The notes: generated by a model from the sequence alone, not told the origin. A stretch of 64,000 bases of DNA from Bradyrhizobium jicamae (GCF_018130695.1 NZ_JAFCJX010000009.1:1-64000), one strand, 5' to 3'. Numbered from the stretch's first letter, positions 35,636 to 45,966 are shown. Numbers and translations: made by a program.

Positions 35636-36415
35636 TCAATGGCCGAACTGCTCCCGCAAGATGCGTTCCTCCAGCGAATGGCCGGGGTCGAACAGCATCC
35701 GCATCGCAATCGTCTTGTCGGAGAGCACCTCGACCCGGCGGACGTCGCGGACCTCGTCATGGTCGGCGACCGCGGCCACCGGACGCTTGTCGCCCTCGAG
35801 CACCTCGACCACCACGAAGGCGGTGTTAGGCAGCAGCGCGCCGCGCCAGCGCCGCGGCCGGAACGCCGAGATCGGCGTCAGCGCCAGGAGCTGCGCGTTG
35901 ATCGGCAGGATCGGGCCCTGCGCCGACAGATTGTAGGCGGTCGAGCCGGCAGGGGTGGCGACCAGGATGCCGTCGGCGATCAGCTCTGCCATCCGCTCAT
36001 GCTCGTCGATCAGGATGCGCAGCCGCGCCGCCTGGTAGGTCTGGCGAAACAGCGCGACCTCGTTGATGGCGTGATGCAGATGCACGCCGCCATTGACGTC
36101 GGTGGCGCGCATCAAGAGCGGATTGATCAGGGACTCGCGCGCCGAGCCGAGCCGCGTGCGCAGATCGTGGGTCGAGTATTCGTTCATCAGGAAGCCGACG
36201 GTGCCGCGGTGCATGCCGTAGATCGGCTTGTTGGTCCGCATATGCGCGTGCAGCGTCTGCAGCATCAAGCCGTCGCCGCCGAGCGCGACCACCACGTCGG
36301 CCTCGTCGGCCGGTTGATTGCCATAGATGTCCGTGAGCTGTTCCAGCGCCTTTTGCGCCTCGGCGCTGGGGCTCGCGACGAAGGCGATCCGTTCATATCG
36401 CTTGGATTTGCTCAT
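35636..36415 (-). CDS. nadK: NAD kinase
   Basis: 259 aa. Phosphorylates NAD to NADP. The diagnostic GGDG is in [15 protein letters not shown], and the second conserved site is [21 protein letters not shown]. Short form without N-terminal extension, as in other rhizobia. ATG 36415 is chosen over the GTG two codons earlier. Confidence 0.95.
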   Translation of the reverse strand: MSKSKRYERIAFVASPSAEAQKALEQLTDIYGNQPADEADVVVALGGDGLMLQTLHAHMRTNKPIYGMHRGTVGFLMNEYSTHDLRTRLGSARESLINPLLMRATDVNGGVHLHHAINEVALFRQTYQAARLRILIDEHERMAELIADGILVATPAGSTAYNLSAQGPILPINAQLLALTPISAFRPRRWRGALLPNTAFVVVEVLEGDKRPVAAVADHDEVRDVRRVEVLSDKTIAMRMLFDPGHSLEERILREQFGH

Positions 36416-36594
36416 GCTCACGAACTCGTTGGGCCCTGATCGCGCCGCGCTCGTCTATACATCCCCTGCGGCCTTGTCGAGATGCCCCCAAGACGTCCAA
36501 GGCTTGCGGGCGTTGCCGGAGTGTCGCAGTTTGCAGGGTAAACCCGTGAGCTTGCAAGACGCGAGGGTCGTGGGAACGACAGGGAGCAGGCGAG

Positions 36595-38193
36595 ATGGCT
36601 AACGGAATTGCGATGCGGTTTGCCGCGGCATTGCTCGCGCTGACATTGGCAACCGCCGCACGCGCCGAGGAGGAGCCGGCACCGCAACCGTCGCCCACCG
36701 CGCAGGCGCCAACCACGCAGGCGCCCGGCAACCAGGCTCCCGGCGGCCAGAAGGGACGCGGCGGTGGCGGCCGGGGCGGCGACGCTGCCTCCAATGCGCC
36801 GGCGCCTGGCGCCGCCGAGCAGCACCGCCTGCCGCCCGATTCCACCACAAAGCAGACGCTGGCGCTGCCCGGCCGCACGCTTGCTTTCTCCGCCACCGTC
36901 GGCTCGATCCGCGTGTTCGACGACAAGGGCGAGCCGCAGGCCGATATCGCCTACACCTCCTACCAGCTCGACGGCGCCGACAAGGCGACCCGTCCGGTGA
37001 CCTTCCTGTTCAACGGCGGGCCGGGCGCATCCTCGGCCTGGCTGCAGCTCGGTGAGGCCGGACCGTGGCGCATCGCGATGAGCGGCGAGGGCGCCAATTC
37101 GTCCGCATCGCCCGAGCTGCTGCCGAACGCCGAGACCTGGCTCGACTTCACCGATCTCGTCTTCATCGATCCCGTCGGCACCGGCTACAGCCGCTTCGTC
37201 GCCAGCGGTGAAGACGTGCGCAAGCGCTTCTTCTCGGTCGATGGCGACGTCAATTCGGTGGCGCTGGTGATCCGCCGCTGGCTGGAGAAATACGACCGCC
37301 TGACCTCGCCGAAGTATGTCGCCGGTGAAAGCTATGGCGGCATTCGCGGCCCCAAGGTGGTGCGCAATTTGCAGTCCGACCAAGGTGTCGGCGTGCGCGG
37401 GCTGATCCTGGTCTCGCCGGTGCTCGACTTCCGCGACTACACCGGCACCAGCATCCTGCAATATGTCTACAGCCTGCCGAGCATGACGGCGGTGGCGCGC
37501 GCCGCCAAGGGGCCGGTGACGCATCAGGATATGGCCGATGTCGAGCGTTACGCGCGGGGCGAGTTCCTGGCCGATCTCATGAAGGGTGTCGCCGACAAGG
37601 AAGCCTCCACGCGCGTCGCCGACAGGTTCGCGCAGCTCACCGGCATTGACCAGGAGGTCAGCCGGAGGCTCACCGGGCGCTTCGACATCAATGAATTCCG
37701 CCGGGAGTTCGACCGCAAGAACGGCAAGGTGACCGGCCGCTACGATGCCTCCGTCGAAGGCTTCGATCCGCATCCGGACTCGCTCTACTTCCGCTTCGGC
37801 GATCCCTCCGGCGATCCCCTGATGGCGCCGATGACCAGCGCCATCGTCGACCTCACCACACGCAAGCTGAACTGGCGGCCGGACGGCTCCTACCAGGTGC
37901 TCAACGGGGCCGTGAACCGGAGCTGGGATTTCGGTCATGGCATCAATCCGGCGGAGTCGGTCGGGCAGCTCCGCCAGATCCTGGCGTTCGATCCGAAGCT
38001 GAAGGTCCTGATCGGCCACGGCCTGTTCGACCTCGCCACGCCATATTTCGCCTCGCGCACCATCCTCGACCAGCTGCCGCCATATGGTGGCGACCGCGTC
38101 AAGCTCGTCGTCTTCCCCGGCGGCCACATGTTCTACTCCCGCGATGGCTCGCGCCAGGCGTTCCGGAAGGAGGTCGAGGCGGTGATGAAGTGA
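36595..38193 (+). CDS. Serine carboxypeptidase (S10 family), exported
   Basis: 532 aa. Signal peptide (NGIAMRFAAALLALTLATAA) and a 60-residue Pro/Gln/Gly linker precede the peptidase. The catalytic triad is in place: Ser in VAGESYGGIRG, Asp in HGLFDLATPYFAS, His in VFPGGHMFYSRDG. The oxyanion strand FLFNGGPGASSAWLQLGEAG (split: FNGGPGASSAWLQLGE) is also conserved. It removes C-terminal residues from peptides, presumably in the periplasm. Single gene, strong AGGCGAG just before ATG. Confidence 0.9.
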   Translation: MANGIAMRFAAALLALTLATAARAEEEPAPQPSPTAQAPTTQAPGNQAPGGQKGRGGGGRGGDAASNAPAPGAAEQHRLPPDSTTKQTLALPGRTLAFSATVGSIRVFDDKGEPQADIAYTSYQLDGADKATRPVTFLFNGGPGASSAWLQLGEAGPWRIAMSGEGANSSASPELLPNAETWLDFTDLVFIDPVGTGYSRFVASGEDVRKRFFSVDGDVNSVALVIRRWLEKYDRLTSPKYVAGESYGGIRGPKVVRNLQSDQGVGVRGLILVSPVLDFRDYTGTSILQYVYSLPSMTAVARAAKGPVTHQDMADVERYARGEFLADLMKGVADKEASTRVADRFAQLTGIDQEVSRRLTGRFDINEFRREFDRKNGKVTGRYDASVEGFDPHPDSLYFRFGDPSGDPLMAPMTSAIVDLTTRKLNWRPDGSYQVLNGAVNRSWDFGHGINPAESVGQLRQILAFDPKLKVLIGHGLFDLATPYFASRTILDQLPPYGGDRVKLVVFPGGHMFYSRDGSRQAFRKEVEAVMK

Positions 38194-38231
38194 GGGGCGT
38201 ATTGATCGTCGCGAAGCCGCCACATCCTCGG

Positions 38232-38335
38232 TGTCGTCACCCGCGAAAGCGGGTGATCCAGTATTCCAGAGACTCCAGCGATAGAACCGAGAACCCGCGG
38301 CGTACTGGGTCGCCCGGTCGAGCCGGGCGATGACA
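38232..38335. repeat. Inverted repeat (GTCACCCGCGAAAGCGGGTGATCCAGTA type)
   Basis: CACCCGCGAAAGCGGGTG at the left and GTCGCCCGGTCGAGCCGGGC at the right, each itself a small hairpin, around CCAGTATTCCAGAGACTCC and TACTGGG, which also pair. This is a common Bradyrhizobium intergenic pattern from memory. Confidence 0.7.
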
Positions 38336-38356
38336 CTGAATGTGAGGATACAGTTT

Positions 38357-38760
38357 CGCATTCTCGCGACATGTTTTGTCCGAGTCTTACCGTTCGTTTC
38401 GCCCTCTCTCTTGAGTGAGGGCGCAGGGAAGACCGGGTGCACGCTGCACCCGAGGTCCCGTGCGCAATGGGTAGAAAGTGGCGCACACGGGCATACAAAT
38501 GCAGCGGAGGCACGCCGGCCTTCCCTGCGCGATGGCTTTACGGCTTATACGTGCTCGCCCTGGTGAGACTCTGCTTTTGTGCCACCATGATCAGCGATCG
38601 GCTTTGGGCCTCTCACGGACTTACCACCAGCATCGGGGCGGCAGGCCCACACGACTTCGCCGTACGCCTTGCGCACACACGTCAATTGTACGCTCGGCGT
38701 CCACCGCATCTCGACCCGCGTTCCTGACGTTGCGCAACGCCCCTCTTGTCGGGTGAGGTG
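38357..38760. repeat. Long interspersed repeat, copy B
   Basis: The first 165 bases match the reverse complement of the beginning of the window. The rest, to about 38760, has no coding sequence that I trust. The whole gap 38194-38934 therefore holds only repeats and, at its end, the leader of the copper operon. Confidence 0.75.
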
Positions 38761-38934
38761 CGTGCATTAGATCACTGATTTGGGTTGCGCGTCAAGCGAA
38801 ATTACGAAAAGGAGAAGAATTTCTTGCCGGGCGAGGCGCAGGTTGCCATTCTGCATGGAGAAGGGCTGAAAGCTGGCAAAATCGTGATGCCATCCCCCTT
38901 TGCAGCCGCCACGTCGACATGCGACAAAGGACCC

Positions 38935-39297
38935 ATGCGTCTCCATCGGTTCGCCAGTCTCTGGATCATGCTGCTGGTCGCCGCGGGGCTGTTGCTTGCG
39001 CCGCTGGCGGGGCCGGTGTTGGCCAATCCGGGGTCCGGTCCGATGGACACGGCCAGCGACATGCAGGCGATGGCTGACGACATGCCGTGCTGTCCGGATC
39101 AGACCAGCACCAAGGCTTGCGCCGATTGTCCGCTGTTCGCGCTTTGCATGCTCACCATCTCGATGCCGGCCCCCTCGGGCGCAAGCGCCGCGATCGAGCC
39201 TGATCGCTTGCTTGGCGTGCTTGCCTTGCATGATGACCAGATGACCGACGGCCTTGCAGCCAAGCCGCCTGACCATCCCCCTCGAAGCCACGTCTGA
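38935..39297 (+). CDS. Cysteine-rich exported protein at the head of the copper operon
   Basis: 120 aa with a signal peptide (RFASLWIMLLVAAGLLLAPL). The mature part has a metal-site-like cluster: DDMPCCPDQTSTKACADCP then LFALCML, plus scattered Met and His. Not a recognised family. Its position ahead of a FixH-like protein and CusBA suggests copper binding or sensing; this is inference. The ATG has AAGGA three bases upstream; the frame also opens earlier at 38785. Confidence 0.68.
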   Translation: MRLHRFASLWIMLLVAAGLLLAPLAGPVLANPGSGPMDTASDMQAMADDMPCCPDQTSTKACADCPLFALCMLTISMPAPSGASAAIEPDRLLGVLALHDDQMTDGLAAKPPDHPPRSHV

Positions 39298-39394
39298 AGG
39301 CGCGGAAAGCGCCTGACTGCTGACGCGTGCGCCAGCCGGCGCATGCCGCATCGTGCCGCCTTGCGGCATCTCAGACGTATCGAGGAACAGCATC

Positions 39395-39802
39395 ATGAGA
39401 ACTTCTGGCTTTACGCGCGCCATCCTGGCCGCGTCGATCGGCTTTGCCATTATGAGCGCAGCTGCTCCGGCTCTCGCCGACATCAAGAACTACGAATTCC
39501 AGCTCGTGCAGCCGACGGTGCAGGCCGGTGCCGATCGCATCGTCACGGTGCGGCTGGTTAACAAGACCAGCGGAAAACCGGTCTCCGACGCCGTGATCTT
39601 CGCAACCCGGCTCGACATGGCGCCTGACGGCATGCAGGAAATGCTGACCAAGGTGATGGCCATGCCGGCCACCGAGCCCGGCACCTATCGCTTCAAGGCG
39701 ACCTTCAGTATGGCGGGCCGCTGGCAGCTGTCGCTCGGCGCAAAAGTGCAGGGCGAGACCGGCACGGTCGACAACAAGCTCGTCATCACGGCCGACAAAT
39801 GA
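39395..39802 (+). CDS. FixH/YtkA-like exported protein
   Basis: 135 aa. Signal peptide (ILAASIGFAIMSAAAPALA) followed by a single Ig-like beta domain with the YtkA/FixH features: YEFQLVQPTVQAGADRIVTV, ATRLDMAPDGMQEM and TYRFKATFSMAGRWQLSL. Such domains accompany copper handling proteins. The stop overlaps the cusB ATG (39799-39802), so translation is coupled. Confidence 0.8.
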   Translation: MRTSGFTRAILAASIGFAIMSAAAPALADIKNYEFQLVQPTVQAGADRIVTVRLVNKTSGKPVSDAVIFATRLDMAPDGMQEMLTKVMAMPATEPGTYRFKATFSMAGRWQLSLGAKVQGETGTVDNKLVITADK

Positions 39803-41235
39803 TCCGCCTGGTCAGGCTTGGCGCCGCCGCTGCGATCGCCGCAGCGGCAGGCGCCTCTTTCGTCGCACGTGGCGACCTGCCACGGTTGGCAGCCAACCTC
39901 GTTGCGTCTCCCATTCGCGCAGCCGATGCGGCGGCGCCGATCTATTTCCGCGATCCCGACGGCAAGCCGTTCTATTCGCTGATGCCGAAGACAACGACCG
40001 ATGGCCGCAACTATCTGCCGGTGCCGCCCGGCGCCGATCTCTCTTTCGACAAGCCGGATGAACCTTCGGCCGCAGGCAACGCCACGGCCAATGTCAGTCG
40101 CAAGGTCAAATATTATCGCAACCCGATGGGGCTTCCCGACACTTCGCCGGTGCCGAAGAAGGATTCCATGGGGATGGACTATATCGCCGTCTACGAGGGC
40201 GAGGACAACGACGACGGCTCCGTGAAACTTTCGCCGGGCAAGATCCAGCGCACCGGCGCCAGATCCGAGCCGGTCGTGCGGCAAACCGTGCGATCGATCA
40301 TCCGCGCGCCGGGCACGGTGCAGGAAGACGAACGGCGCATTTCGGTGGTCGCGTTGCGCTTCGAAGGCTTTGTCGAAAGCGTCGCCAACGTCACCACCGG
40401 CGAGCACGTCCACAAGGGACAGGTGCTCATGAACGTGTATAGCCCGGCGCTGTCGAGCGCCGCAGCCGAATATCTCTCCGCCTTCAATGCCGGCGCGACA
40501 GGGCAGGCGCTGAAAGGCGCGCGCCGGCGGCTGGAGAATCTTGCGACGCCGGAGCCGGCTATCAGGGAGCTGGAGCGCACCCGCGACATTTCCCTATCAG
40601 TCCCGTGGCTCGCGCCGCAGGACGGCGAAATTCTCGAACGCAATGCGGTCAACGGCATGCGGGCCGGGCCCGGCGACGTCCTGTTCCGGATCGCCGATCA
40701 TCGGCTGGTGTGGGTGCTGCTCGACGTTGCCGAGCGCGACCTGGCGCAGGTCACGGTCGGAACCAAGGTGACGATCAGGCCCCGCGCACTCCGCGGTCAG
40801 AGTTTTGCCGGCACCGTGTCGCTGATCTATCCGCACCTCAACGCCCAGACCCGGACCGCGCGCATCCGGATCGAGGTGCCCAATCCCGACGAGCTGTTGC
40901 GGCCGGAGATGTATGTCGATGCGGAGATCGAGACCGGGACGAGCGAGCCGGTGCTCGCCGTCCGCGACAGCGCGGTGCTCGACAGCGGCACGCGTCAGGC
41001 CGTTCTGGTCGACAAGGGCGAGGGCCGGTTCGAGCCGCGCGAGGTCAAGCTCGGTCGGCATGGCGGCGGCTATGTCGAAGTCAAGGACGGTCTCGCCGAG
41101 GGTGACGCCGTCGTGACGTCGGCGAACTTCCTGATCGACGCCGAAAGCAACCTCAAGGCGGCGTTGAAGGGCTTTGCCGACGCCAACAGCGCGTCATCTT
41201 CTGAGCGTGCTGGCAGCATGGGGGCCAAGCCATGA
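39799..41235 (+). CDS. cusB: CusB-type periplasmic adaptor subunit of a metal RND pump
   Basis: 478 aa. After an N-terminal signal/anchor, two heavy-metal-binding segments stand in series: a degenerate one (PIYFRDPDGKPFYSLMPK) and a clear one (YYRNPMGLPDTSP, then KKDSMGMDYIAVY). The adaptor body follows with barrel-sandwich and beta-barrel parts (GFVESVANVTTGEHVHKGQV, LVWVLLDVAERDLAQV). It links CusA to an outer-membrane channel. Overlaps cusA by four bases. Confidence 0.9.
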   Translation: MIRLVRLGAAAAIAAAAGASFVARGDLPRLAANLVASPIRAADAAAPIYFRDPDGKPFYSLMPKTTTDGRNYLPVPPGADLSFDKPDEPSAAGNATANVSRKVKYYRNPMGLPDTSPVPKKDSMGMDYIAVYEGEDNDDGSVKLSPGKIQRTGARSEPVVRQTVRSIIRAPGTVQEDERRISVVALRFEGFVESVANVTTGEHVHKGQVLMNVYSPALSSAAAEYLSAFNAGATGQALKGARRRLENLATPEPAIRELERTRDISLSVPWLAPQDGEILERNAVNGMRAGPGDVLFRIADHRLVWVLLDVAERDLAQVTVGTKVTIRPRALRGQSFAGTVSLIYPHLNAQTRTARIRIEVPNPDELLRPEMYVDAEIETGTSEPVLAVRDSAVLDSGTRQAVLVDKGEGRFEPREVKLGRHGGGYVEVKDGLAEGDAVVTSANFLIDAESNLKAALKGFADANSASSSERAGSMGAKP

Positions 41236-44200
41236 TCGCCCGCCTCATCGCCTGGTCGGCGCGCAATCTGCTGCTGGTGCTGTTTGGCACCGGCTTTGCG
41301 GCCGCCGCCGGCCTTTACGCGCTGCTGCATCTGCCGCTCGATGCGATCCCCGATCTCTCCGACACGCAGGTGATCGTCTACACCGAATATTCCGGCCAGG
41401 CGCCGCAGGTGATCGAGGATCAGGTCACCTATCCGCTGACCACGGCGATGCTGACCGTGCCGAAGTCGAGGGTCGTGCGCGGCTTCTCGTTCTTCGGCGT
41501 TTCCTTTGTCTATGTCATTTTCGAGGACGGCACCGACATCTACTGGGCGCGCTCGCGCGTGCTCGAATTCCTCAACGGCGCGACGTCGCGGCTGCCGGCC
41601 GGAGTGACGCCGACGATCGGCCCCGACGCCACCGGCGTCGGCTGGGTCTACCAATACGCCATCATGTCCAGGGAATTGAACCTGGCGGACACGCGGACGA
41701 TCCAGGACTGGAATTTGAAGTTTGCACTCGCCAAGGCCGAAGGGGTGGCCGAAGTCGCGAGCGTCGGCGGCTTCGTCAAGCAATACAATGTCGTGCTCGA
41801 TCCGCAGCGGATGCGCGATCTCGGCATCACCATGCCAAAGATGCGGGATGCGATCCGCGCCAGCAATGCCGATGTCGGCGGCCGCACCGTCGAACTCTCC
41901 GAGTTCGAATATGTGATCCGCGGCCGCGGTTATCTCAAGAGCATCAACGATCTCGGCAACGTCGTGTTGAAGACCGACAATGGCACGCCGGTGCTGCTGC
42001 GCGACGTCGCCCGTGTCGAGCTCGGTCCCGACGAACGGCGCGGTATCGCCGAATTGAACGGCGAGGGCGAGGTGGCCAGCGGCATCGTGCTGCAGCGCTT
42101 CGGCATGAACGCGCTCGATGTGATCGAGAGCGTCAAGAAGCGCTTTAAGGAGATCGCGACCAGCCTGCCCAAATCGGTCGAGATCGTGCCGGTCTATGAC
42201 CGCTCGAATTTGATCAAGGCGGCAATCGACACGCTGCGGCGCACGTTGCTTGAAGAGAGCCTCGTGGTCGCACTGGTGTGCATCGTGTTCCTGCTGCACG
42301 TCCGCAGCGCGCTGGTCGCGATCCTGATGCTGCCGGTCGGCGTGCTGATGGCATTCGGTGCCATGAAGCTGCTCGGGATCGGCTCCAACATCATGAGCCT
42401 CGGCGGTATTGCGATCGCGATCGGCGCCATGATCGATGCCGCGATCGTGATGATCGAGAACGCGCACAAGCATCTGGAGCGGGCCGAGCCCGGCAAGCCG
42501 CGTGTTGCGGTCCTGATCGAGGCGGCCTCCGAGGTGGGGCCGGCGCTGTTCTTCAGCCTCTTGATCATCACGGTGTCGTTCATGCCGATCTTCACGCTGG
42601 AGCAGCAGGAGGGACGGCTGTTCAGCCCGCTCGCGTTCACCAAGACGTTCGCGATGGCAGCGGCAGCGCTGCTGTCGGTGACGCTGGTGCCGGCGCTGAT
42701 GGTGATCTTCGTGCGCGGCAGGATCGTCCCCGAGCACAGGAATCCGATCAACCGCTTCCTGATCTGGATCTATCGTCCGGTGATCAAAGGCGTGCTGCGG
42801 GCCAAGACGCTGGTGATCGTGCTGGCGCTGGCCGTGCTCGCGGCCTCGGTCTGGCCGGCGCGGCAGCTTGGCACCGAGTTCATGCCCAATCTCGACGAGG
42901 GCACGCTGCTCTATATGCCGACGACGCTGCCCGGCATTTCCGTCACCAAGGCGGCCGAATTGATGCAGACCCAGGACCGGATCATCAGGACTTTTCCTGA
43001 GGTCGCCTCGGTCTACGGCAAGGCCGGCCGCGCCGCGACGGCGACCGATCCGGCGCCGCCGGAGATGTTCGAGACGGTGATCAATCTCAAGCCGAAGCAG
43101 GAATGGCGGGCCGGGGTGACGACCGACAGCCTGATCGCCGAGATGGACAGAGCCTTGCAGTTTCCCGGTGTCTCCAACGCCTGGACCATGCCGATCAAGG
43201 CGCGCATCGACATGCTCTCGACCGGCATCCGCACCCCGATCGGGGTCAAGGTGATCGGCACCGACCTGGTCGAGATCGATCGGCTGGCAAAGCAGATCGA
43301 GCAGGTGCTGAAGACGGTCCCCGGCACCTCGTCGGCCTATGCGGAGCGCGGCCTCGGCGGCTACTACCTCGAGATCACGCCCAACCGCGAGGCACTGTCG
43401 CGCTACGGCATCATGGTGCAGGACGTGCAGGACACGATTGCGTCGGCACTCGGCGGCCAGAGCGTGACCACGACGGTGGAAGGACGGCAGCGCTTTGTCG
43501 TTACCATGCGCTATCCCCGCGATCTCCGCGACAATCCGAAGGCGATCGCGAGCGAGGTGCTGGTGCCGATGCCGCGCGGCGGCGCGGTTCCGCTCGGCGA
43601 GGTCGCGGATGTGGCGTTCACGCGCGGGCCGACCTCGATCCGGACGGAGAACGGACAGCTCGCGACCTATCTCTATGTCGACATCCGCGACCGCGATCTC
43701 GGCGGCTATGTCACTGATGCGCAGCGCGCCGTGCAGGACAAGATCCGCTTTCCCGCCGGCACCTACGCGGTCTGGAGCGGGCAGTACGAATATCTCGAAC
43801 GTGCCACCGCGCGCTTGAGGATCGTCGTGCCGGTGACGCTCGTGATCATCTTCCTCCTGCTCTACCTCAACTTCCGTTCGGTGACGGAGACTGTCATCGT
43901 CATGCTGTCGCTGCCGTTCGCGCTGGTCGGGGGGCTCTGGCTGATGTGGTGGCTCGGGTTCAATCTGTCGGTCGCGGTCGCCGTGGGATTCATCGCGCTC
44001 GCCGGCGTCGCCGCCGAAACCGGCGTCGTGATGCTGATCTACCTCAATCACGCGCTGGCGGATGTGCGCGCGCGACGTGAGGCCGAGGGACGCGCGATCG
44101 ACCAGGCGGACCTCAACGGTGCCATCATGGAAGGCGCGGTCGAGCGCGTTCGCCCGAAGATGATGACGGTGGTGGCGATCATGGCGGGGCTGCTGCCGAT

Positions 44201-44390
44201 CATGTGGAGCAGCGGCACCGGCTCGGAGATCATGCAGCGCATCGCCGTTCCGATGATCGGCGGCATGATCTCGTCGACCCTGCTGACGCTGATCGTGATC
44301 CCTGCGATCTTTGCCGTTGTGAAGGGAGTGGAGTTCCGGGCCGCCGAGCGGGAGAGGGGAATGGTACGGTCGTCCTTCGGAGAAGTCTGA
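41232..44390 (+). CDS. cusA: CusA-type heavy-metal efflux RND transporter
   Basis: 1052 aa, 12 membrane helices in the usual two halves. The HME-RND signature in TM4 reads IAIGAMIDAAIVMIENAHK, and the second half carries NLSVAVAVGFIALAGVAAET, both close to E. coli CusA. It exports Cu(I)/Ag(I) using the proton gradient. No outer-membrane partner (CusC) and no CusF of standard type follow, so it must use a channel encoded elsewhere. Confidence 0.93.
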   Translation: MIARLIAWSARNLLLVLFGTGFAAAAGLYALLHLPLDAIPDLSDTQVIVYTEYSGQAPQVIEDQVTYPLTTAMLTVPKSRVVRGFSFFGVSFVYVIFEDGTDIYWARSRVLEFLNGATSRLPAGVTPTIGPDATGVGWVYQYAIMSRELNLADTRTIQDWNLKFALAKAEGVAEVASVGGFVKQYNVVLDPQRMRDLGITMPKMRDAIRASNADVGGRTVELSEFEYVIRGRGYLKSINDLGNVVLKTDNGTPVLLRDVARVELGPDERRGIAELNGEGEVASGIVLQRFGMNALDVIESVKKRFKEIATSLPKSVEIVPVYDRSNLIKAAIDTLRRTLLEESLVVALVCIVFLLHVRSALVAILMLPVGVLMAFGAMKLLGIGSNIMSLGGIAIAIGAMIDAAIVMIENAHKHLERAEPGKPRVAVLIEAASEVGPALFFSLLIITVSFMPIFTLEQQEGRLFSPLAFTKTFAMAAAALLSVTLVPALMVIFVRGRIVPEHRNPINRFLIWIYRPVIKGVLRAKTLVIVLALAVLAASVWPARQLGTEFMPNLDEGTLLYMPTTLPGISVTKAAELMQTQDRIIRTFPEVASVYGKAGRAATATDPAPPEMFETVINLKPKQEWRAGVTTDSLIAEMDRALQFPGVSNAWTMPIKARIDMLSTGIRTPIGVKVIGTDLVEIDRLAKQIEQVLKTVPGTSSAYAERGLGGYYLEITPNREALSRYGIMVQDVQDTIASALGGQSVTTTVEGRQRFVVTMRYPRDLRDNPKAIASEVLVPMPRGGAVPLGEVADVAFTRGPTSIRTENGQLATYLYVDIRDRDLGGYVTDAQRAVQDKIRFPAGTYAVWSGQYEYLERATARLRIVVPVTLVIIFLLLYLNFRSVTETVIVMLSLPFALVGGLWLMWWLGFNLSVAVAVGFIALAGVAAETGVVMLIYLNHALADVRARREAEGRAIDQADLNGAIMEGAVERVRPKMMTVVAIMAGLLPIMWSSGTGSEIMQRIAVPMIGGMISSTLLTLIVIPAIFAVVKGVEFRAAERERGMVRSSFGEV

Positions 44391-44518
44391 CCGCTTGAAA
44401 ACCGTTCGGCGGTGATGCCCATTTCCAGGACGCTTGATCGTGAATTCTGCAGCCGGGTTAAGGGCCTATTCAGCCGTTCGGGGGAGTATTGCCGGGATTT
44501 CCTTGAGGGAATGCCCGC

Positions 44519-45637
44519 GTGCCCCACGCCGACGATCGACGCGATGCCTCACGAGTGCCGGTGCTGGACCTCTTGCGTCTGGCGGCCGTGGGCGCGGTCG
44601 TGCTCTATCACTACGGGTTCTGGGGACCGGCATCGCATGGCGTGCCGCAGGTGGCGATGCCCTGGCTTGCCGGCTTCGCGCAATACGGCTTCCTCGGCGT
44701 CCCCGTGTTCTTCATCATCAGCGGCTTCGTGATCGCCTATTCGGCGGAGGGGCGCACGCCGGCGGGTTTTGCGATCGCGCGGTTCAGCCGGATCTATCCG
44801 ACCTTCGTCATCTGCATGACGCTGACCTTCGCGATCATTGTGCTGTTCGGCGGCACGCATTTCGACGCGACGATCCGGCAATGGCTGGCCAATCTGATCA
44901 TCGCCGCGCCCGCGCTCGGTGAGCGCTATGTCGATACGTCGTACTGGTCGCTGGTGATCGAGGTGGTGTTCTACGGCTGGGTCGCGCTGTTGCTGGCGCT
45001 CGGGCTGTTTCCGCGGCGGATCGATGCCATCATCCTGGTGTGGCTTGCCATCACCTTTGCCAATGAGCTGACGATCGACGCGCCGATCCTGGAAAAACTC
45101 TTCATGGCCGATGACAGCGGCTTCTTCGCTGTCGGCCTCTTGCTCTATGAGCATTTTCGCGGGCGTCGCGATATCAGGCTCTACGCGCTGTTGCTGCTCG
45201 CGTCGGCCACCTCGGTGTTTCAGGCCGTGCACAAGCTGGAGCGCCTCGACGTGCACACCGGCGGGACGTTCGATCCGCGCATCGTCGCTGCGATCTGCGT
45301 GGTCTCGATTGTCGTGCTGTTCATCGCGACGCGGATCCGGCGGGTGCCGCTGCCGGCAAGCCTGGTGCTCGCCGCCGGCGGCATCACCTATCCGCTCTAT
45401 CTGCTGCACATGCAGACCGGCTACGTGATCTTCGCGGCGATCGCGCCCACGCAGCACGCGGCCCTGCTCACGGGGGCGATCGTCGCGGCGGCGGTGCTGC
45501 TGGCCTGGGCGGTCTGGCGTTTCGTCGAACGTCCCGCGCATCGCTGGACCAGGGACACGCTGACCGCACTGGCCGCGAGACATGGCTGGCCGTCGTCGCT
45601 GAAGCCGGCCACAGGCGACGTCGCCCGGTCTATTTGA
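44519..45637 (+). CDS. Acyltransferase-3 family membrane protein
   Basis: 372 aa with 10 or so helices. The family's opening motif is present as VPVLDLLRLAAVGAVVLYHY and the catalytic His of the FFIISGF...R region as GVPVFFIISGFVIAY, RFSRIYP. Likely acetylates or succinylates a surface polysaccharide or lipid. GTG start with GAGGGA nine bases upstream. No polysaccharide genes adjoin it. Confidence 0.88.
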   Translation: MPHADDRRDASRVPVLDLLRLAAVGAVVLYHYGFWGPASHGVPQVAMPWLAGFAQYGFLGVPVFFIISGFVIAYSAEGRTPAGFAIARFSRIYPTFVICMTLTFAIIVLFGGTHFDATIRQWLANLIIAAPALGERYVDTSYWSLVIEVVFYGWVALLLALGLFPRRIDAIILVWLAITFANELTIDAPILEKLFMADDSGFFAVGLLLYEHFRGRRDIRLYALLLLASATSVFQAVHKLERLDVHTGGTFDPRIVAAICVVSIVVLFIATRIRRVPLPASLVLAAGGITYPLYLLHMQTGYVIFAAIAPTQHAALLTGAIVAAAVLLAWAVWRFVERPAHRWTRDTLTALAARHGWPSSLKPATGDVARSI

Positions 45638-45714
45638 CCAAGGTCGAAGTCCCCTGATGGAACGCCCGTCCGGCTCACGCGTTGGCAAATTCTTCGGACG
45701 GGAAAGACAACTCC

Positions 45715-45966
45715 ATGAAGCTCAACGCGACACTGCTGGTGGCAGCCTTGATGGTCTCCGGGACGGTGCTGGCGCAGAGTTCCGGTCCGCAAGCGGGGGA
45801 GGCGGCCAACGTCACGACGACGGGGCAGGCCCAGAACGCCAACAAGAAGACCGGCGACAGCGGCCCGCCGATCGACCATGGCGCGCGGGCGCCGAAGCCG
45901 GAGGCGGGCACGGTCGGTGTCTCGAACGGGCCAAAGCCGAAGCCGCGCCGGGAGCATTTTCCGTAA
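45715..45966 (+). CDS. Small exported protein, unknown
   Basis: 83 aa. Signal peptide (KLNATLLVAALMVSGTVLAQ) then a polar, proline-rich mature part without cysteines, ending PKPKPRREHFP. GGGAAAGAC precedes the ATG. No family recognised. Confidence 0.65.
   Translation: MKLNATLLVAALMVSGTVLAQSSGPQAGEAANVTTTGQAQNANKKTGDSGPPIDHGARAPKPEAGTVGVSNGPKPKPRREHFP

Noticed and set aside
41070..44051. A 993-codon open frame antisense to cusA
   Set aside because: Pure antisense shadow of cusA; composition (Asp, His, Arg, Gln) and lack of domains are diagnostic.
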